This document shows, piece after piece, positions 19,913 through 30,127 of a stretch of 64,000 bases of DNA (the stretch's first letter is position 1; every line of letters starts with the position of its first letter). Under the pieces are notes generated by a model, which ran no database searches, was not told where the DNA came from, and worked only from the letters and a program-made list of their open reading frames with translations. Made by a program: the position numbers and the translations under genes. This DNA is from an uncultured Aquimarina sp. (lineage in GTDB: Bacteria > Bacteroidota > Bacteroidia > Flavobacteriales > Flavobacteriaceae): contig NZ_CANMED010000007.1 of the NCBI RefSeq assembly GCF_947496855.1, forward strand, positions 310,001 to 374,000. The letters run 5' to 3'.

Positions 19913-20935
19913 ATGAAAATATTAGTTACCGGTGGATTGGGGTTTATCGGATCACATACAGTAGTGGAATTACAAACAGAAGGATATGATGTCATTATTA
20001 TTGATAACTGCTCTAACTCTTCTACTGATGTTCTAAAAGGAATAGAGGCAATTACAGGAAAGCTACCAATTTTTGAAAACTTTGATCTTAGAGAAAAAGA
20101 TAAGGTTGAGGATTTTTTCACACGTCATAAGGATATCGAAGGTGTTATTCATTTTGCAGCGTCTAAAGCTGTTGGAGAAAGTGTAGAAAATCCTCTCTTA
20201 TATTATGAGAATAATATAAGTGTACTTGTATATGTTCTCAAAGAACTACAGAAAAAAGATAAAACCAGTTTTATTTTCAGTTCTTCTTGCACTGTATATG
20301 GTCAGGCGGATGAATTACCTATTACTGAAAATGCGCCTGTGAAAATTGCAGAATCCCCTTATGGAAATACGAAGCAAATTGGTGAAGAAATTATAAAAGA
20401 TGTCTGTAAGGTAAAACCAAATCTAAACGCAATTGCATTGCGTTATTTTAATCCTATTGGCGCGCACCCTTCTACAGAAATTGGTGAATTACCCATTGGA
20501 GTTCCTCAGAATCTGATTCCATTTATTACCCAAACAGGTATTGGAATTAGAGAAGAACTTTCTGTTTTTGGGGATGATTACCCAACAGAAGATGGAACAT
20601 GTATTAGAGATTACATACATGTTGTAGATCTCGCCAAGGCTCATGTGATTGCTCTTCAACGTCTTCTAAACATGACTAACACATCCAATTATGAAGTATT
20701 TAATGTTGGAACAGGAACTGGTAGTTCCGTATTAGAAGTTATACAGTCTTTTGAAAAAGTATCTCAACAAAAATTGAACTATAAAATTGTAGATAGAAGA
20801 GAAGGGGATATTATCTCTGCTTTTGCTAATACTGACAAGGCTAACAAGGAACTCGGCTGGAAAGCTAAGAGCAGTTTGGATGAAGCATTATCTTCTGCTT
20901 GGAAATGGGAACAAAAAGTGAGAGGAAAGAACTAG
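19913..20935 (+). CDS. galE: UDP-glucose 4-epimerase
   Basis: 340 aa; MKILVTGGLGFIGSHTVVELQ, SSCTVYGQ, SPYGNTKQIGEEI (YxxxK), ALRYFNPIGAHPS, GTCIRDYIHVVDLAKAH, NVGTGTGSSVLEVI. Confidence 0.95.
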   Translation: MKILVTGGLGFIGSHTVVELQTEGYDVIIIDNCSNSSTDVLKGIEAITGKLPIFENFDLREKDKVEDFFTRHKDIEGVIHFAASKAVGESVENPLLYYENNISVLVYVLKELQKKDKTSFIFSSSCTVYGQADELPITENAPVKIAESPYGNTKQIGEEIIKDVCKVKPNLNAIALRYFNPIGAHPSTEIGELPIGVPQNLIPFITQTGIGIREELSVFGDDYPTEDGTCIRDYIHVVDLAKAHVIALQRLLNMTNTSNYEVFNVGTGTGSSVLEVIQSFEKVSQQKLNYKIVDRREGDIISAFANTDKANKELGWKAKSSLDEALSSAWKWEQKVRGKN

Positions 20936-20960
20936 AAAATCATATAACCATTAGCAATAA

Positions 20961-20996
20961 AAAAAACCTGAAGAACATATATTCTTCAGGTTTTTT
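20961..20996. terminator. Bidirectional rho-independent terminator between convergent galE and ppiD
   Basis: 15-bp perfect arms AAAAAACCTGAAGAA / TTCTTCAGGTTTTTT, 6-nt loop, T-tract in both directions. Confidence 0.9.
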
Positions 20997-21025
20997 ATTA
21001 TCGTAAATATTTAGCTTACTATTTC

Positions 21026-23101
21026 TTAGTAGAAATTAGCTCTTTTATCTTCTATTTCAGCAGCTTCCTTAAGTGCATTGAACACGTTAGTATTAACTGC
21101 AGTAGCTTGTGTCTTGGATTCCTGAGCAGCATAACTCATATATGTATCTAATCCACTAGCTGGAGTCTTCTTAGTAACTTCTACTACATACACTCCATTA
21201 TTACCTACAATTGGCGCAGAAATTCCGCCAACTTCTAAAGCAAATGCTGCACCAACCACTTTAGGCTCTGTTCCCGCACCACCTATAGTAGGCGTTTTCA
21301 TATTTAAAGCAGACGCTGTTTTCACCGTCTGAGATTGATTTTTAGCAATATCAGCTAACGTACTTCCAGAAATTTTCTTTTTAAGCATTTCTGCTTTTTT
21401 CTCTTTTACTAGAATTGGTTTTACAGAAGCACTAGCATCTTCTACTTTTTGTACACCTTTAGAAGCTTTAGCAGTTAATTGTATCACAGCATATCCATCA
21501 GTTACGTCAAAACGCTTTACATCTCCTACCTTAGTTTCCTCATTAAACGACCATTGTACAATAGACCTCTGAGCTCCTAATCCAGGTATGTTTTCTGCTA
21601 ATTCGCTAATCTTATTGACCGGGCGAACAGCATACTCACTCTCTTTAGCTTTCTCTGCAAAATCAGCATCTTTTGCAGCAATCTGAAATTTCGTAGTTTC
21701 AGTAAAAATAGTATTTATTGTTTTTTCACTAGCTTCAATTTCCTGAGCAACAGTAGCTACTTTTACAGCCTTTTGTTCGTTTTTCTTATCCTCTATAGTA
21801 ATTACGTGATACCCAAAAGCAGTCTCTACAATTCCGATATCACCAACATTATTATCAACAATATAGTCGTTAAATGCAGGCACCATTCTTCCTGGAGCGA
21901 AATAACCTAAATCTCCCCCTTTGTCTTTATTAGAGCTGTCGGCAGAAAAGTCTTTAGCAAGTGACACAAACTGTGTTTTATCAGACTTAACCACTGTTAA
22001 CAAACTATCTGCAAGTGTTTTAGCTTCTTCTTTTGTTCTTTCTGTATCACCAGCTGTACCTAACCCTTTCCAAGAAACAAGAATATGACTAGCTTTTAAC
22101 GAATCATGCAATTGTCTCTGAGCAATAACCTTAGATATTTTTATGAACTTCCCATCTTTATAAGGCCCAAAAACTTCACCAACAGGTACATTATACAATG
22201 TATCCGCTACAGTTGCTGGTAAATCTTTTTTAAACACGAAACGATCATCGTATTTTAATGCAGAACTTTGATCTACATTTACAAATTCTTCAATATTTTT
22301 CGCTGCTTTGAATTCTGGTATAACCTTAGCAACATCTGCCGTTAACGCATCTTCATCTTCTTGACTTGGTTCTTCTTTAAAGAAGACATATCTCATATTT
22401 CTTGAAGCCTCAGCCTTATATAACTCAGGATGTTTATCCACATATGCCTGGATTTCAGCATCTGATACATTTACATCAGTATCCACAATAGAAGAAAATG
22501 GAAGTTGAACATATTTAATGTCAACTACATCGTTTTCCATTTTATATGCTAACTCACCTTCTTTAAGTGTAACACCTACTCCTGCTTTAATCATATTAAG
22601 GTATGTTTGCTCTAAGGCTCCTTTACCTAAAGATATTTTATAATCTCTCCATTGTTGATAAGCAACAGGATTTGATTGAATACTAGCTACATATTCCTGC
22701 ATTTTTGCATTATCAAACACACCTGCTTCATTCTGAAAAGTTGGATTATTAGCCAATCCTTCTTTTAATAAGTCATTAACTTCATCAGCACCGGCTCTAA
22801 TTCCAAGTTCTTCAAACTGACCATCAAAAACTATTTGTCTAACTTCCTGATTCCAAACGTAGTTTACAGTCTGAATATTAGATCCATTCGATCCAAAATT
22901 TCTAGATGCTGCTTCAACTTTTTTAGCAAAATCAGTTCTATCAATTTCTTTCCCATTTATCGTAGCAATTGTGTTTGCTGCTTTTTGAGAAATCGCTCCT
23001 CCATTTCGAATCAAATCCGCTAATACAAATGAGAAAAGCGCTAATGCGATAATCACAATTAAGAAAACGGATCGTTGTCTGATTTTATTTAAAACTGCCA
23101 T
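21026..23101 (-). CDS. Peptidylprolyl isomerase, PpiD/SurA-like
   Basis: 691 aa; MAVLNKIRQRSVFLIVIIALALFSFVLADLI TM anchor; parvulin region ASHILVSWKG...AKDFSADSSNKDKGGDLGYFAPGRMVPAFNDYI. Confidence 0.93.
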   Translation of the reverse strand: MAVLNKIRQRSVFLIVIIALALFSFVLADLIRNGGAISQKAANTIATINGKEIDRTDFAKKVEAASRNFGSNGSNIQTVNYVWNQEVRQIVFDGQFEELGIRAGADEVNDLLKEGLANNPTFQNEAGVFDNAKMQEYVASIQSNPVAYQQWRDYKISLGKGALEQTYLNMIKAGVGVTLKEGELAYKMENDVVDIKYVQLPFSSIVDTDVNVSDAEIQAYVDKHPELYKAEASRNMRYVFFKEEPSQEDEDALTADVAKVIPEFKAAKNIEEFVNVDQSSALKYDDRFVFKKDLPATVADTLYNVPVGEVFGPYKDGKFIKISKVIAQRQLHDSLKASHILVSWKGLGTAGDTERTKEEAKTLADSLLTVVKSDKTQFVSLAKDFSADSSNKDKGGDLGYFAPGRMVPAFNDYIVDNNVGDIGIVETAFGYHVITIEDKKNEQKAVKVATVAQEIEASEKTINTIFTETTKFQIAAKDADFAEKAKESEYAVRPVNKISELAENIPGLGAQRSIVQWSFNEETKVGDVKRFDVTDGYAVIQLTAKASKGVQKVEDASASVKPILVKEKKAEMLKKKISGSTLADIAKNQSQTVKTASALNMKTPTIGGAGTEPKVVGAAFALEVGGISAPIVGNNGVYVVEVTKKTPASGLDTYMSYAAQESKTQATAVNTNVFNALKEAAEIEDKRANFY

Positions 23102-23393
23102 TATAAGTTTAATTTATTGAAATATAGTGGGCGAAAATACCATTTTATTAGAATATTACCAATTAAAGACAGAAAGTCTTTACAACTTTTTTTGCTTTTT
23201 ATTTTTGAAGATATTGAGAAGTATAAAATCATTGATGTTTCGATCAAAAAAAAACAAGTATCTTATTGATTTAAAACACAATACAATATTCTGAATTAAT
23301 TTTTAGGATAGATGATATTTTTCCAGAAACAACTGTTTTACAGTAAACACTAACTTTGAAATATGCTCCAAAAACAATCGATGAACATAAATA

Positions 23394-24662
23394 TCAATCT
23401 TCTAATAACAACTGTAGCTCCACAATCTCTATTTTGGTATTAGAGGTCTCAATAATATTGATTATTACTGTATTTATTTTTACAATATCGCCTTGTTCCG
23501 GAATCTCTTCAGTGTGATTAACAATCATTCCACCAAGTGTTTCGTAATATTCACTTTCCGGAAGGTTTAACTTATAAGTTTCATTAATATAATCTACTTC
23601 CATTCTTGCAGAAAAACGGTAATGATTTTCTTCTAATTTTTCCTCTATAAGGTCAATAGAATCATGTTCATCCTCAATCTCACCGAATAGTTCTTCTACG
23701 ATATCCTCTACCGTAATAATCCCACTAGTTCCGCCATATTCATCAATAACTACCGCAATACTTTTGTGTTTTTTTGTCAAAAGATTAAGTACGTCTTTTA
23801 CATACATAGTTTCAGGCACAAAAACCACAGGAAGCAATATAGACTTTAAAGACTTAGGTTTTTTAAATAATTCAAAAGAATGCACATATCCTATTAAATC
23901 ATCAATAGTTCCATTATACACTAATACTTTGGACAACCCTGTATCAATGAAAAGTTGACTTACTTCTTCTAGAGATTGAGATTTTTCAATTGCAATAATC
24001 TCAGTGCGTGGAATCATAACCTCACGAGATTTTACATCCGAAAAATCAAGGGCATTCTGAAAAATCTGAATCTCACTATCGATCTCATCATGTTCTTCAA
24101 CCGTTTCCATTTGCTCGTTGATATAATCCCCTAATTCTGTTTTCGTAAATGCTAACTGAACCTCATCTCCATCTGTTTTAAGGAATTTCTTTAGCACAAA
24201 ATCAGATATTCGAATAACAAAAAACGAAATAGGCCAAAAAATAATATAAAAAACATAGGCAGGAAATGAAAAAAACTTCAGCAGTGTGTTTGCATAAATT
24301 TGAAAAAACACCTTAGGAAGAAACTCCGCTGTAAGCAATATCACTAAAGTAGAAATTATTGTTTGCAGCAATAAATTAACGCTTCCGGCCATATCTGGAT
24401 AATAACCCTCAATAAACCCCATTAACAGTTCACCCATATAAAAACCATAAACAACCAAAGCAATATTATTACCTACTAACATAGTAGCAATAAATTTTGA
24501 AGGTTTTTTGGTTAGTCGAGATAGGATACCAGAAAGAAATCCGTCTTGTTTTTTTTCTATTTCGATATGGATTTTATTGGAGGATATGTAGGCTATCTCC
24601 ATCCCAGAAAAAAAAGCGGAGAGAATAATAGAAAGTACAATTACAATAATTTGTAGTTCCAT
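23394..24662 (-). CDS. Hemolysin/CorC family protein (CNNM domain, CBS pair, transporter-associated domain)
   Basis: 422 aa; SAFFSGMEIAYISSNKIHIE, SREVMIPRTEIIAI, IAVVIDEYGGTSGIITVEDIVEELFGEIEDEHD. Confidence 0.92.
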   Translation of the reverse strand: MELQIIVIVLSIILSAFFSGMEIAYISSNKIHIEIEKKQDGFLSGILSRLTKKPSKFIATMLVGNNIALVVYGFYMGELLMGFIEGYYPDMAGSVNLLLQTIISTLVILLTAEFLPKVFFQIYANTLLKFFSFPAYVFYIIFWPISFFVIRISDFVLKKFLKTDGDEVQLAFTKTELGDYINEQMETVEEHDEIDSEIQIFQNALDFSDVKSREVMIPRTEIIAIEKSQSLEEVSQLFIDTGLSKVLVYNGTIDDLIGYVHSFELFKKPKSLKSILLPVVFVPETMYVKDVLNLLTKKHKSIAVVIDEYGGTSGIITVEDIVEELFGEIEDEHDSIDLIEEKLEENHYRFSARMEVDYINETYKLNLPESEYYETLGGMIVNHTEEIPEQGDIVKINTVIINIIETSNTKIEIVELQLLLED

Positions 24663-24859
24663 TAATTATCCTTGTTATTAGCATCAAATCTTTTGCGGAA
24701 ATTCCTTTTAAAGAAATACATAAAAATTGCTACCCCTGCAAAACATAAGTATAAGATACTTCTACTATCTTCCTTACCCCAATCCTCATACGACTGGTAT
24801 AAGAAGAAACACATAATCGCGAGATAAGCAAGTTCAAAAAATCTAAAAATTTTCATCAT
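24662..24859 (-). CDS. Small membrane protein, function unknown
   Basis: 65 aa, two predicted TM stretches, in the same-strand block between lptC-like and CNNM genes. Confidence 0.65.
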   Translation of the reverse strand: MMKIFRFFELAYLAIMCFFLYQSYEDWGKEDSRSILYLCFAGVAIFMYFFKRNFRKRFDANNKDN

Positions 24860-24865
24860 ATAAAA

Positions 24866-25423
24866 TTATTCCTCGATGAACATTATTCCTTCATTGACCC
24901 GAGAATTCAATATAGTAAAATCTTGATTAGCATCAAAACCATCTGCTTCGTTAACAGTCCCATCTGGAAGAATACTCTTGTAAGGCTGATCCGTAAATAC
25001 CCAGTTTATACTCTGATCCCAGTAAAGTTGACGTGCCATAAGATGAGTGCTATCGGCTGTTTTAATATCCACATTTCCTCTCATATCAATAAGCCCTGTT
25101 TCTTTATAATAAATAGCATAGTCTGATTTAACTATACTAATCTTACCATCTTTATCAATGATATCTAGAATAATACCTTCTGGAAATTCCTGATACCCAA
25201 AATTTTTATTAGTATAATCTTTTACCTTGGGTGTTTTAAGAATCGCTGTAAGTCTACCCGAATCTGTATATTTCAGATTCAGCTCATAACCTTCAGCCAT
25301 TGGAGCATCTTCTGTTACAAGATAGTTATTAGTTTTTGATGTATTTGATTGACATGAAAAAAACAATGTCACAGCAAGCGCTGTGACAAAGTTTAATAGT
25401 ATATATGAATTATTTTTTTGCAT
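24866..25423 (-). CDS. lptC: LPS export ABC transporter periplasmic protein LptC
   Basis: 185 aa lipoprotein (LFFSCQSN); PEGIILDIIDKDGKISIVKSDYAIYYKETGLIDMRGNVDIKTADSTHLMARQLYWDQSINWVFTDQPYK, LptC-like. Confidence 0.85.
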   Translation of the reverse strand: MQKNNSYILLNFVTALAVTLFFSCQSNTSKTNNYLVTEDAPMAEGYELNLKYTDSGRLTAILKTPKVKDYTNKNFGYQEFPEGIILDIIDKDGKISIVKSDYAIYYKETGLIDMRGNVDIKTADSTHLMARQLYWDQSINWVFTDQPYKSILPDGTVNEADGFDANQDFTILNSRVNEGIMFIEE

Positions 25424-26793
25424 TATAGCTTCGGTACTTTTACCGTTTCACCGATCCAACATCCTATTTTCACTGAAGTAATTCCAGGGTTATTAAAGAT
25501 ATCTGTTTTAGAAGGTGCTTTTGCTCTATAATTAGCAGCTGTTGCGGCAGCAGTCTTCTTAAGACTTGGATCGACTCTACCCGCTTTTAGCGCATATCGC
25601 TCTGCTAACCAGTACACTGCTCTTTTACTAAATACATCCGCTCCACAGCCATTAGCACTTTTAGCTACCATTGCAGCAATCCTAAGATATGCAGCACCAT
25701 AAGAAGGCTTATTCGCTATAGCTTTCTTATAGTAAGATCTAGCTTTACTATAGTTACCTTGTTTTTTAACCACTTCTCCAATTCTAAAGTACACTTTAGC
25801 TTTATCACTAGCTTTTGTTTCTAACTGTGCTGACTGGTTAAAATATTCTAATGCTTTAGATGTTTTTTTGTCTTTAAGCGCCAATATACCTAAATAGTAA
25901 GCTGATTTTGCAGAAGGATCTGCTTTATGTAACGCTTCTACTAATTTAAAGAATAACGGATCATCAGTACATTCTTTTGTAGACATTCTACTTGCTGCTC
26001 CTTTTAACCAATTAATATCATTCTTTTTACCTTCGAACTGACCATTATAAAGAGGTATTAAGTTTTTACAATCTGCCAATTCTCCTAGCTTTTGATTAAC
26101 ACCACCTTTTACCTTACTATAGTTGTTTAAGATTTTACCATATGTTTTCAATCTCTTTTTCTCTTTACTGGAAAGCGCTGTTCCTGACTCTTCCTTTTCA
26201 GTTAATTCAGCAATTGTTTTTGCTTTTTTACTTTCCTGATCTTCAATTTTTTCTATAACTTCATCATATAAATCAAAAACATCCTGAATATCCTTCTTAC
26301 CTTCTGACTGCAAACCAACCATTAAAGAAAAATAAGTATATACTTTTTTTGGACTTGAAAAACTCTTATTATCCTCAGTCCACGCTTTATTAAATTCAGC
26401 AAATTGACTTTCTTTATTACCAATCTTATTATCATACATAATCTGACCTATATCAGAATACATGTCTCCCACCTTAGTTTTAGCAGGAAAATACTGAAGA
26501 CGTTCCTTCCATAAAGCAATCATCTCATTAGCAAAAGTCATTTTTTCCGCACCAGCTGCCTTCTTATATTTACTCTCTAATAATTTTTTCCCAAACTGAA
26601 AAGTTGCAAGACTGTGTGTAGGACATTCTTTTCTGACTTTCCATAAAGGCGCTTCTGCCGCCTCGTAATTTTTTACTTTAGCATGCTCATAGGCTATTGA
26701 AGCCGTAGTCGCACAATCAGTAGCCTGAGCACTAACACTTGTAGCACTTAAAACTAATCCTGCCGCTATTGTATATAAAACTTTAGTATTCAT
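25423..26793 (-). CDS. Tetratricopeptide repeat protein
   Basis: 456 aa; signal peptide; TPR-like AYYLGILALKDKKTSKALEYFNQSAQL, AKVYFRIGEVVKKQGNYSKARSYYKKAIANKPSYGAAYLRIA. Confidence 0.85.
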   Translation of the reverse strand: MNTKVLYTIAAGLVLSATSVSAQATDCATTASIAYEHAKVKNYEAAEAPLWKVRKECPTHSLATFQFGKKLLESKYKKAAGAEKMTFANEMIALWKERLQYFPAKTKVGDMYSDIGQIMYDNKIGNKESQFAEFNKAWTEDNKSFSSPKKVYTYFSLMVGLQSEGKKDIQDVFDLYDEVIEKIEDQESKKAKTIAELTEKEESGTALSSKEKKRLKTYGKILNNYSKVKGGVNQKLGELADCKNLIPLYNGQFEGKKNDINWLKGAASRMSTKECTDDPLFFKLVEALHKADPSAKSAYYLGILALKDKKTSKALEYFNQSAQLETKASDKAKVYFRIGEVVKKQGNYSKARSYYKKAIANKPSYGAAYLRIAAMVAKSANGCGADVFSKRAVYWLAERYALKAGRVDPSLKKTAAATAANYRAKAPSKTDIFNNPGITSVKIGCWIGETVKVPKL

Positions 26794-26809
26794 AGCTGTA
26801 TAATTGTAG

Positions 26810-28054
26810 TTAATTAAATTTCACTTTTCTAAACCATCTATCATTTAAAGATAGTCCTAACGATATATTAAAAAATTCTTCTTTTACTAAACCAGCGTCC
26901 GTTGTTCCTCTTGTACCGAACTCAAAACCTATATTAGCATTAGAAAATAATCTGCCGACTGGTAACCCTACTCCAAAAGATATGCCAAACTCATCAATAG
27001 CCTGCCCATTAATGTTTAAACCTGTCTCTTCATATCTTACTCCTGCTCTATACACAATCCTATTAAGGTAGCTAGTAAGCGAATTATATTTAGGGATGTA
27101 ATACCCTCCTAATTTTACTTTTGACGCATTCTCAAACACTGCATTATCGGCAGCAAATGATCTATTTTCAAAACTATTTGCGTTAAGGTAGATATACTCT
27201 GCTCCAATGAACCATTTTTTCGGCTCTCCAATTCCAGCACCTACTTTTAACTCAGCCGGAAGGTCTAATTTTTGATCTTCAGTATTTTCTTCTGTCCTGT
27301 TATTAACTATTTCTGCTCCATTCGGCAATATAGTTACTGTAGCTAATTCTATAGAATTTTCAGAATTTAAATTAAATGAAGGAGTAGACACAAGCGATGT
27401 CGTCAACTTCAATTTTTCTGAAATCATTGTATTATAAGCAATACCAAAAGACAGACTAATACCTGATAGATCAGAATTATCAATTCTTCTACTTTCAAAT
27501 TCAAAGTCAGTTCGTTTAATAGACTTGTTCTCTATATTACCAAAGTTATAATTAATATCCAAACCTATACTTAAATTCTCGTTAACTTTGAACCCTGCAG
27601 CAACGAATACCCTATTCAACCCACCAGTTCCAAAGAACTGATTTTCAGACCCATCACTATTAAAAGAGTTTGTCTGATATCCAACAGAACTGACTGGAAT
27701 AACTCCAAAACCAAAACCGAATTTACCTGCTGGAATACCAATTGCTAGGTAATCCAAAGATGCATTATCTTTATAAGAATCATCTCCTGCCGCATTGTCA
27801 AGATTCAATCCATTATAATTAGCACCTAATGTATAGGTTGTTAATGCCAATTCACCATAAGATGCCGGATTCTGAAGATTTAAGTGAACACTATCTGCAA
27901 GTATACCCAATCCCCCCATCGACCTATTTTCTACTGTTCCTTTAAACTTCTGCAATCCTATTCCAAAAAAAGAATAGGGTGAAGAGGTACCTTCCTGAGC
28001 ATACGATACGCTGGTAACTATTACCAGAATTACTACTAAAATCTTCTTTATCAT
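26810..28054 (-). CDS. Putative outer membrane beta-barrel protein
   Basis: 414 aa; signal peptide, alternating beta-barrel pattern (SSPYSFFGIGLQKFKGTVENRSMGGLGI...), C-terminal strand SLNDRWFRKVKFN. Confidence 0.75.
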   Translation of the reverse strand: MIKKILVVILVIVTSVSYAQEGTSSPYSFFGIGLQKFKGTVENRSMGGLGILADSVHLNLQNPASYGELALTTYTLGANYNGLNLDNAAGDDSYKDNASLDYLAIGIPAGKFGFGFGVIPVSSVGYQTNSFNSDGSENQFFGTGGLNRVFVAAGFKVNENLSIGLDINYNFGNIENKSIKRTDFEFESRRIDNSDLSGISLSFGIAYNTMISEKLKLTTSLVSTPSFNLNSENSIELATVTILPNGAEIVNNRTEENTEDQKLDLPAELKVGAGIGEPKKWFIGAEYIYLNANSFENRSFAADNAVFENASKVKLGGYYIPKYNSLTSYLNRIVYRAGVRYEETGLNINGQAIDEFGISFGVGLPVGRLFSNANIGFEFGTRGTTDAGLVKEEFFNISLGLSLNDRWFRKVKFN

Positions 28055-28782
28055 TGACTATTATTAAAAGCTAAAATGTGATTTAGTCCCTCCAATAAAA
28101 AATTAGAGGTGGCAAATATGCTATTTTTTAATCTTTTAGACAAAAAATGTGCATCTCCTCCGGTTAAAATAACTGTTAAATTGGGGTAAGTGTTGCAATA
28201 TTCGGCAATTGCTCCTTCAATTTCATACAAAACACCCTTCACAACTCCGGAATGAATGGCTTCATTTGTAGTATTCCCAATATGGTTTTTTGGAGGTTCG
28301 GGGTCCAACAATGGTAGTTTTGAAGTAAAACTATTTAAACTTGTATACCTTAATCTAAGACCAGGTGCTATAGCTCCGCCTAAATATTCTTCTTGTTTAT
28401 TTTTAAAATCATAAGTGATACACGTTCCTGCATCAATGATTAATGCATCTTTTTCAGGAAACTTAAGTACAGAAGCAGCTACTAATGCTAATCTATCCGC
28501 GCCTAGTGTTGTTGGAGTAGCGTATAAATTTCTAAAAGGCATCTTTAAGGTATGATCCAAAATCAACATATCAAATAAATCTTGTGCAAATACTACATCT
28601 TTTTCTTTAATATTAAAAACTGAAGACAGTATACCTCGTTTTATTAATGGGTAATCATTTTTAATTTTTTGAATAACTTCTAAGAAGTTTTCTGATTTCA
28701 ATGTTTCGTGATGAACAATTGAAGCTTCTTCAAAAACTCCAATTTTTATAGAGGTATTACCAACATCAATAACCAGATTCAT
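28051..28782 (-). CDS. coaX: Type III pantothenate kinase
   Basis: 243 aa; MNLVIDVGNTSIKIGVFE, TLGADRLALVAAS, ALIIDAGTCITYDF, YLGGAIAPGLRLRYTSLNSFTSKLP, VILTGGDAHFLSKRL. Confidence 0.95.
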   Translation of the reverse strand: MNLVIDVGNTSIKIGVFEEASIVHHETLKSENFLEVIQKIKNDYPLIKRGILSSVFNIKEKDVVFAQDLFDMLILDHTLKMPFRNLYATPTTLGADRLALVAASVLKFPEKDALIIDAGTCITYDFKNKQEEYLGGAIAPGLRLRYTSLNSFTSKLPLLDPEPPKNHIGNTTNEAIHSGVVKGVLYEIEGAIAEYCNTYPNLTVILTGGDAHFLSKRLKNSIFATSNFLLEGLNHILAFNNSQ

Positions 28783-28922
28783 CTGTCCTTATTTAGGGTT
28801 TCTATAGAAGCAAGTATAATTTGTAATAATAATTTATTAATTACAACATTAAATGTCACAGCTCTTTACATACTTTAATTATGAATTTGCAAAAGTACAA
28901 AACGATTTTTTTAAATTTTTCT

Positions 28923-28953
28923 TTTGAGGATTAAAAAAAGCGTTATATATTTG
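28923..28953 (+). promoter_or_regulatory. Bacteroidetes-type promoter of tRNA-Phe (TTTG-N19-TATATTTG)
   Basis: TTTG at 28923-28926, TATATTTG at 28946-28953, 16 nt before the mature tRNA 5' end. Confidence 0.65.
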
Positions 28954-28969
28954 CATCCGCTTACAGCAA

Positions 28970-29042
28970 GGTGCCTTAGCTCAGTTGGTAGAGCAAAGGA
29001 CTGAAAATCCTTGTGTCCCTGGTTCGATTCCTGGAGGCACCA
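28970..29042 (+). tRNA. tRNA-Phe (GAA)
   Basis: GGTGCCTTAGCTCAGTTGGTAGAGCAAAGGACTGAAAATCCTTGTGTCCCTGGTTCGATTCCTGGAGGCACCA folds as a cloverleaf; anticodon loop CTGAAAA; GGTGCC/GGCACC acceptor; no encoded CCA. Confidence 0.97.
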
Positions 29043-29046
29043 CCTT

Positions 29047-29074
29047 AAAAACCCGAACAAATGTTCGGGTTTTT
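29047..29074 (+). terminator. Rho-independent terminator after tRNA-Phe
   Basis: AAAAACCCGAACA-AA-TGTTCGGGTTTTT hairpin with T-tract. Confidence 0.88.
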
Positions 29075-29167
29075 TATTTTATCTAATTACAACTTCACTT
29101 TACATGTAAGCCAATTCTATACATTATAATTTTTATTTACGAATAAGTTGTTATTTTTACTTTCCAA

Positions 29168-30100
29168 ATGCTGCCTATGAGACATTTTAATATACATCCT
29201 GTTTTTTTATTACTACTTCTATTTTCTGTTGCAACCTATGCACAAGAAAAACCAGAAGAAAAAACAGAAAAACAATTAGAAGGGGAACAATCAGAATCAA
29301 CCCCAGAAGAAAAAACAGAAAAAACAGAAAAATCGGAACATGAAATGACCAGATGGCAAATGCTAAAATACGACGGCGTTTCTGCTTTTGGTGGAGTTAA
29401 AAATGCATATACACAGCCTTTCAGATGGAAAAGTAAAGATTGGGCAACACTTGGAGGGATCGTTGCGGGAACTGCTCTCATTTATCTAATAGACGAACCT
29501 GCAAGTGATTTTTTCACAGATCAAGAGGATGACATTCCTAGCTTTATAAAAGAAACAGGATTTCGTTTCGGCAAACCTCTTATCAATTACGGATTGACAA
29601 CAGGAGTATATGCTTTCGGGTTAATTACAAAGAATGAAAAAGTAAGAAAGACTGGAGTCTTACTTATAGCATCAGCAACAGCTGGCGGAATAATACAAAC
29701 TATCAGTAAAACTTTAGCTGGTCGCGCTAGACCTTACACGGGAAAGGGTAAAGACAGCTTCAAATTTTATGCAAGTGAAGCAGATTATCATTCATTCCCA
29801 TCAGGTCACGCTATATTATCATTCACTACTGCATATGCCATTAGTAAGCAATTTAATAATCCTTATGTCAAAGGAGGTATTTATGCGCTAGGATTAGTAT
29901 CTCCAATTTCTAGATTATGGAGTGGCGCACATTGGTTAACCGATGTTACACTAGGTATTGTACTAAGTGTAGTTATAGTTGATGGTATCGACAACTATCT
30001 AAACAAAAAAGAAAGATATGTTTATGATAGTAAGAAGTTTAAAATCAAATGGGATCTTAAGCTTGGAGCCGGTCAGTTGGGTGTTGTTGGAAGGTTTTAA
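29168..30100 (+). CDS. PAP2 family phosphatase
   Basis: 310 aa; motifs KTLAGRARP, FPSGHA, SRLWSGAHWLTDVTLG; Glu/Lys/Thr-rich low-complexity segment after the signal peptide. Confidence 0.9.
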   Translation: MLPMRHFNIHPVFLLLLLFSVATYAQEKPEEKTEKQLEGEQSESTPEEKTEKTEKSEHEMTRWQMLKYDGVSAFGGVKNAYTQPFRWKSKDWATLGGIVAGTALIYLIDEPASDFFTDQEDDIPSFIKETGFRFGKPLINYGLTTGVYAFGLITKNEKVRKTGVLLIASATAGGIIQTISKTLAGRARPYTGKGKDSFKFYASEADYHSFPSGHAILSFTTAYAISKQFNNPYVKGGIYALGLVSPISRLWSGAHWLTDVTLGIVLSVVIVDGIDNYLNKKERYVYDSKKFKIKWDLKLGAGQLGVVGRF

Positions 30101-30127
30101 TGAGATTTTGACACTTTTCAGCACTAA

